Part shown: one piece after another, positions 23,022-26,525 of the stretch
Numbering within the stretch: position 1 is the first letter of the stretch
Layout: every line of letters begins with the position of its first letter
Assembly: GCA_031376265.1 (NCBI GenBank)
Contig: JANMDK010000345.1
Location: 1-26,525 of the forward strand
Direction: 5' to 3'
DNA length: 26,525 bases
From: SZAS-79 sp031376265
GTDB taxonomy: Bacteria; Pseudomonadota; Gammaproteobacteria; Burkholderiales; SG8-39
Notes under the pieces: model-generated
The model's database searches: none
Told to the model about the DNA's origin: nothing
Seen by the model: only the letters and a program-made list of their open reading frames with translations
Translations under genes and position numbers: made by a program

Positions 23022-24776
23022 ATGCCGATCAAGGTCAACATCTCACTGAACTCGGGTGGCCGGTTCAAGCCGGTGTCCAGCCATACGCTGCACGACAAGC
23101 ACATCTCCGTCGGACGGGACAAGGAGTGCACCGTTTCGCTTGAAGACACGCAAAAGCACGTCTCTCGCGTCCACGCCGAAATCGACCAGGAGGAGGACTG
23201 CTACTGGATCAAGGTCGTATCCAAGGTCAATCCCATCGCCGTCAACGGCAAGCGCCATTCGTTCGGCGAGCGGGTGCCCATTGTCGAGGGCGACCAGGTC
23301 CACGTCGGCCTGTACAAGCTCGAAATCATCGAGGCTGAAGTCGCGCCGCCCCCCAAACCGCGCCCCGCCCCGCCACCTTCCGACTTATCGGAAGAAATGA
23401 CTGTCGTCCGGCAAGCCAAAGCCCCGCCCCCGGCGCCTCCGCCGAGCCGCCCTGCGCCGCTCATCGACAGCGAGGAAGCGACGTTTCCGCCGGCTGCTGC
23501 GGCGCCGCCCGCCAAGTCTGCGTTGCCCGAAAGTGCCGCCGAAGAGGAAGAGGCGACCTATGTCCCGCCGGTCAAGGCGCCTCCCCCCACCTCTCCTCCA
23601 GCGCCGCCAGCCCCGGCAGCCAAAGCTGCGCCCGCAATGACTTCGAAGCTCCCGGAGCACGAGATCATCGACGATGAGGTCACCTACATCCCGCCGATGT
23701 GGGCGCGCCAGGCATCGAATCGTGCTGTGGGTGGCAACACCGACGCGACGAATGAAGACCTGACCGGCATCCGGCGCCCGCCGACCGAGCCGGCGACGCC
23801 GTCCGCGAAGGCGGAGGGTCCGCAGTCAACTGAGCAAGCCCCTGCGCCGGCGTCGCTCGACTTGGACTTCGATCTCTCGGACGCTTTCGACTCCGTGCCG
23901 GCGCCGGTGGTCGCCAAGCAAGCGCCAGCACCCCAGCCTGAAGTGGAAGAGGGGTTCTCGGAAGACCTCACGTACGTACGCCGGCCTTCGCCCAAGCCGC
24001 CCGGCGCTGCGGACCCTGCCCCCGCATTCGCCCCACCGGCCCCAGTGGCGAAAGCACCCGCCGCGCCGCCGCCTTCAGAGCCGCCAAAACCGGCCAAGGA
24101 AAAGGCGCCCTTTTCCAGCCCGCTTGCCGAAATCCAGGCGCGCATCGCCGCGAAATCCGGGGGGGAGGCCAAAGCCAAGCCTCCACCCTCGAAGCCGCCT
24201 GCCGGCGCGGACGCCTCGGTCCATGCGTTCCTCGAAGCGGCCGGGCTGCCGCAGCTGCAAGTCGACGATCCCGAAGCCTTCATGCGCAACAGCGGCGCCA
24301 TGGTGCGGGCCGCGGTCGGCGTGGTGCTTACGCTGCTTGCGGATCGAGCCGCTACGCGCAAGGAGCTTGGGGCCGAAGAAGAGCCTGCGGGCGAGAATCC
24401 TGTTACTTCGATGGCCAGTCCCGACGAAGTCATTGCCTTCCTCTTCGACCCGAAGCGTCCCGCGATCGGCGATACCGACCCGGCCGAGGCATTCGGCGAT
24501 GCATGCACCGAATTGCGCTCGCATCAGACGGCTTTGGTGGCCGGGATGCGCGCTGCAGTGATGACCGCCTTGCTGCGGATTGATCCCAAGAAGATCGAGC
24601 AAGAGCATGGCGCGAACCTCGGCATGCTCAACATCACCCGCAAGGCGAAGCTTTGGGATCTCTCGATGGCCCTGCATGAGCAGTTGGCGCGCGAGGTCGA
24701 GGAAAACTTCAGCGACCTGTTCGGCCGCGAGATTTTGGCAGCCTTTACGGAGCAGGCGAAGAAAACCGGCGGGTAA
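23022..24776 (+). CDS. FHA-domain protein with repeated acidic-Thr motifs and a TagH-like C-terminal domain
   Basis: The 584-residue protein starts with an FHA domain (about 5-105) carrying SVGRDK (29-34), SRVHA (48-52) and VNGKR (74-78). Residues about 106-397 are a Pro/Ala-rich, probably disordered linker. It holds six short acidic-Thr motifs with Thr at 127, 154, 179, 221, 248 and 317 (for example EEATYVPP, DDEVTYIPP, SEDLTYVRR). Residues about 398-584 match the C-terminal domain of type VI secretion FHA proteins of the TagH/ImpI kind: VHAFLEAAGLP, SGAMVRAAVGVVLTLLADRA, ENPVTSMASPDEVIAFLF, SHQTALVAGMRAAV and LFGREILAAF. No other type VI gene is in view. A GTG at 22971 gives 17 more residues without recognisable function. 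The gap from the previous gene is 138 bp. Confidence 0.82.
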   Translation: MPIKVNISLNSGGRFKPVSSHTLHDKHISVGRDKECTVSLEDTQKHVSRVHAEIDQEEDCYWIKVVSKVNPIAVNGKRHSFGERVPIVEGDQVHVGLYKLEIIEAEVAPPPKPRPAPPPSDLSEEMTVVRQAKAPPPAPPPSRPAPLIDSEEATFPPAAAAPPAKSALPESAAEEEEATYVPPVKAPPPTSPPAPPAPAAKAAPAMTSKLPEHEIIDDEVTYIPPMWARQASNRAVGGNTDATNEDLTGIRRPPTEPATPSAKAEGPQSTEQAPAPASLDLDFDLSDAFDSVPAPVVAKQAPAPQPEVEEGFSEDLTYVRRPSPKPPGAADPAPAFAPPAPVAKAPAAPPPSEPPKPAKEKAPFSSPLAEIQARIAAKSGGEAKAKPPPSKPPAGADASVHAFLEAAGLPQLQVDDPEAFMRNSGAMVRAAVGVVLTLLADRAATRKELGAEEEPAGENPVTSMASPDEVIAFLFDPKRPAIGDTDPAEAFGDACTELRSHQTALVAGMRAAVMTALLRIDPKKIEQEHGANLGMLNITRKAKLWDLSMALHEQLAREVEENFSDLFGREILAAFTEQAKKTGG

Positions 24777-24785
24777 AGGCGCGGC

Positions 24786-26405
24786 TCATCGCAAGGCGAT
24801 CAGCGCGTCCACGGCCATGACGCCATCGGGACGCGCGAACACCGGATTCACGTCGATCTCCACTATGCGATCCGCGTGGTCCGCGGCAAGCTCGGACACC
24901 CGCGCAATCGCATCGGCAAGCGCTTCGAGGTCGACCGCCCTGGAGCCGCGAAACCCAGTCAGCAAGCGATAACCCTTGAGGCGGGCCAGCATCGCCTTCG
25001 CTTCCGCGGACGAGACCGGGGCCAGCGCCACCGTGGTGTCGCGCATCAGCTCGACCATCACGCCGCCGAGGCCCACCAGCACGATCGCGCCTACGACCGG
25101 GTCGATGCGCGCGCCGATGATGACTTCGACGCCGGACCTGGCCATTGGCTGCACGAGTACCCCGGCAAGGTCATTGGTCACCTTGCTCGCATTGGCGAGG
25201 ATTTCCGCGTACGCGGTCCGCACGTCCGACGCATCCGTAATCCCCAGCCGCACGCCACCGGCCTCGGTCTTGTGTGCGATCGCAGCCGATTCGATCTTCA
25301 GGACGACCGGGTAACCAAATTCGGCTGCCGCATTCACCGCCTCGTCCGCGCTGCGCGCGAGTTTCTCGGCAACGACCGGCACGCCATACGCGGCAAGCAC
25401 CCGCTTGGAATCGCGTTCCGTCAGCGTGCGTTTGGTGGCGCCGAGAATTTCCGCGGCTTTCGAAGCCGCCCCTGCCGCAGATAGTCGCGGTGTCGCCTGC
25501 GGCGCCGGCCTGTCCGCGCGCGCGTGCCAGGCGGCGATCGCGGCAAAGCACCGCTCCATCGAGCGGAACAGCGAGAGGCGCGCGTCCGATTCGAACAACT
25601 CGGCGCCCGGGCCCTGCAGCCACTCGGTCAGCCAGGCGATCACGATCGGTTTGCCGTACTTCTCCGCCAAGGCGGTGATCTGCGCGTAGCGCGCGACGGT
25701 CACCTCGGGATGCGAAAGGCTTTGCGGAAGCACCAGCGCGCCGTACTGCGGATCCTCAAGCAGCGCGGAGACGCAAAGCGTGAACGACTCCGGGACATTC
25801 AGCACCTGCCCGGTGGGGTCGCACGGATTTCGCGCCGCGCCAAACGCCGGCACGATCGTCTGCAGGATCTTCGTCGTGGCCTCGAGCGGCTGCGGCATCG
25901 GCACGCCGTGCTTTTCCGCCTTGTCGGCCGCGATCACGCCGGCGCCCCCCGAGCTCGACACCACCGCAACGCCGCGTGCCTTGGGCTCACCCGCGCTCGC
26001 GAAAAAATGCGCGGTCTCGACCAGCGCCTCGAAATCGTCGACGACCACAAACCCCGCCCGCTCGAACAGTGCGAGCATCGCGGCATGCGAGCTGGCCAGC
26101 GAACCCGTATGCGATTGCGCCGCCAGCGCGCCCGACTCGGTCGCACCGAGCTTGTAGATCACCACCGCCTTGCCGGCGCGGCGCGCGCGCTCGCCGGCGG
26201 CCAGCAACCTGGCCGCATCGCGGATGCCTTCGAACACGCAGATGATCGATTTGCATCCCGGATCGTCCGCGAGATAAGCGATCAGGTCGGCAATGTCGAT
26301 GGCCGCGGAATTGCCCGCCGAGATGAAATGCGAAAAGCCGCGCCCGCGCTCGGCCGCCTGCAGCAACGCGTAGCCGAGCGCGCCCGACCCGGGCGCACCG
26401 AGCTT
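24786..26405 (-). CDS. Acyl-CoA synthetase of the ADP-forming acetate-CoA ligase type, 5' end lost
   Basis: The visible part covers the ligase-CoA and ATP-grasp domains. It shows FSHFISAGNSAAIDIADLI, the swivelling-His region QSHTGSLASSHAAMLALFERAG, and an ATP-grasp domain from LTERDSKRVLAAYGVPV through VLKIESAAIAHKTEAGGVRLG to VEIDVNPVF near the end. Such proteins make acyl-CoA from acid, CoA and ATP, releasing ADP. The N-terminal CoA-binding (Rossmann) domain, about 200 residues, is missing. Upstream the frame hits TAA at plus-strand 26408-26406, inside a duplicated stretch at the window edge. I think the gene is intact in the organism and is interrupted here by misassembly. An in-frame TTG at 26366 should not be taken as the true start. 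Its stop lies 9 bp from that of the convergent FHA gene. Confidence 0.85.
   Translation of the reverse strand, partial: KLGAPGSGALGYALLQAAERGRGFSHFISAGNSAAIDIADLIAYLADDPGCKSIICVFEGIRDAARLLAAGERARRAGKAVVIYKLGATESGALAAQSHTGSLASSHAAMLALFERAGFVVVDDFEALVETAHFFASAGEPKARGVAVVSSSGGAGVIAADKAEKHGVPMPQPLEATTKILQTIVPAFGAARNPCDPTGQVLNVPESFTLCVSALLEDPQYGALVLPQSLSHPEVTVARYAQITALAEKYGKPIVIAWLTEWLQGPGAELFESDARLSLFRSMERCFAAIAAWHARADRPAPQATPRLSAAGAASKAAEILGATKRTLTERDSKRVLAAYGVPVVAEKLARSADEAVNAAAEFGYPVVLKIESAAIAHKTEAGGVRLGITDASDVRTAYAEILANASKVTNDLAGVLVQPMARSGVEVIIGARIDPVVGAIVLVGLGGVMVELMRDTTVALAPVSSAEAKAMLARLKGYRLLTGFRGSRAVDLEALADAIARVSELAADHADRIVEIDVNPVFARPDGVMAVDALIALR
26125..26273. repeat. Internal copy of a 149-bp duplicated segment (in-frame, genuine)
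   Basis: This stretch encodes the minus-strand peptide LADDPGCKSIICVFEGIRDA and continues to KLGATESGAL in the acyl-CoA synthetase, where it fits the family. It recurs at 26377-26525, shifted by exactly 252 bp. Confidence 0.9.
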
Positions 26406-26525
26406 TTAGATCCCCACCCCCTTGCCGGCGCGGCGCGCGCGCTCGCCGGCGGCCAGCAACCTGGCCGCATCGCGGATGCCTTCGAACACGCAGATGATCG
26501 ATTTGCATCCCGGATCGTCCGCGAG
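26377..26525. repeat. Edge copy of the same 149-bp segment, probably an assembly artefact
   Basis: The last 106 bp (26420-26525) are identical to 26168-26273. All five mismatches (26389, 26393, 26406, 26413, 26419) are packed into the 31 bp next to the junction, and one creates an in-frame TAA. The hybrid reads KGVGI then stop then KLGAPGSGALGYALLQ, which mixes the expected upstream sequence (xVGIVSQSGALGYA) with the internal copy. Confidence 0.8.

Overview
The window is GC-rich, densely coded DNA with the codon use, complete System I cytochrome c maturation set and two-partner secretion genes typical of a Proteobacterium, most likely a betaproteobacterium. That placement is an inference from gene content; there is no rRNA or marker gene to confirm it. 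No tRNA, rRNA, CRISPR array or insertion sequence was seen.

Region 1 (1-4360, minus strand): a two-partner secretion pair. tpsB, an FhaC/ShlB-type outer membrane transporter, lies upstream of the 5' part of tpsA, a large haemagglutinin-like exoprotein that runs off the left edge. A 147-bp spacer holding two tandem 22-bp repeats separates them. A non-coding spacer of about 400 bp (4361-4758), AT-rich in its middle, carries a nested inverted repeat in the tpsB leader.

Region 2 (4759-11705): a full cytochrome c maturation set, ccmA-B-C-D-E-F-G-H-I, broken into two blocks. ccmABCD reads rightward and ccmEFGHI reads leftward, and ccmD and ccmI meet tail to tail with their stop codons interlocked in one CTAG. 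ccmD (51 codons) is very short. ccmF appears to start at a non-ATG codon.

Region 3 (11879-24776, plus strand): a tightly packed nine-gene cluster, mostly with 4-bp overlaps. In order it encodes a periplasmic tetraheme cytochrome c; a cytosolic protein joining two cyclic-nucleotide-binding domains to a four-cluster [4Fe-4S] ferredoxin domain; a His-rich, cytochrome b-like membrane protein; a membrane-anchored decaheme cytochrome with a Cys-rich cytosolic N-terminus; a pentaheme c554-like cytochrome; an outer membrane beta-barrel; a membrane-anchored FAD/NAD(P)/[2Fe-2S] reductase; a degenerate class III nucleotidyl cyclase-like domain fused to an FHA domain; and an FHA protein with a C-terminal domain like that of type VI secretion TagH. 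The parts would suffice for an electron path from cytosolic NAD(P)H across both membranes, with 19 covalent haems and a built-in signalling layer (cNMP sensor, cyclase-like domain, phosphothreonine readers). The proteins are individually recognisable by domain, but I do not recognise the combination as a described system. It is the main candidate for something new here.

Region 4 (24786-26525, minus strand): a 5'-truncated acyl-CoA synthetase of the ADP-forming acetate-CoA ligase type. The right end of the window repeats 149 bp of this gene out of place, with a hybrid junction that looks like an assembly error.
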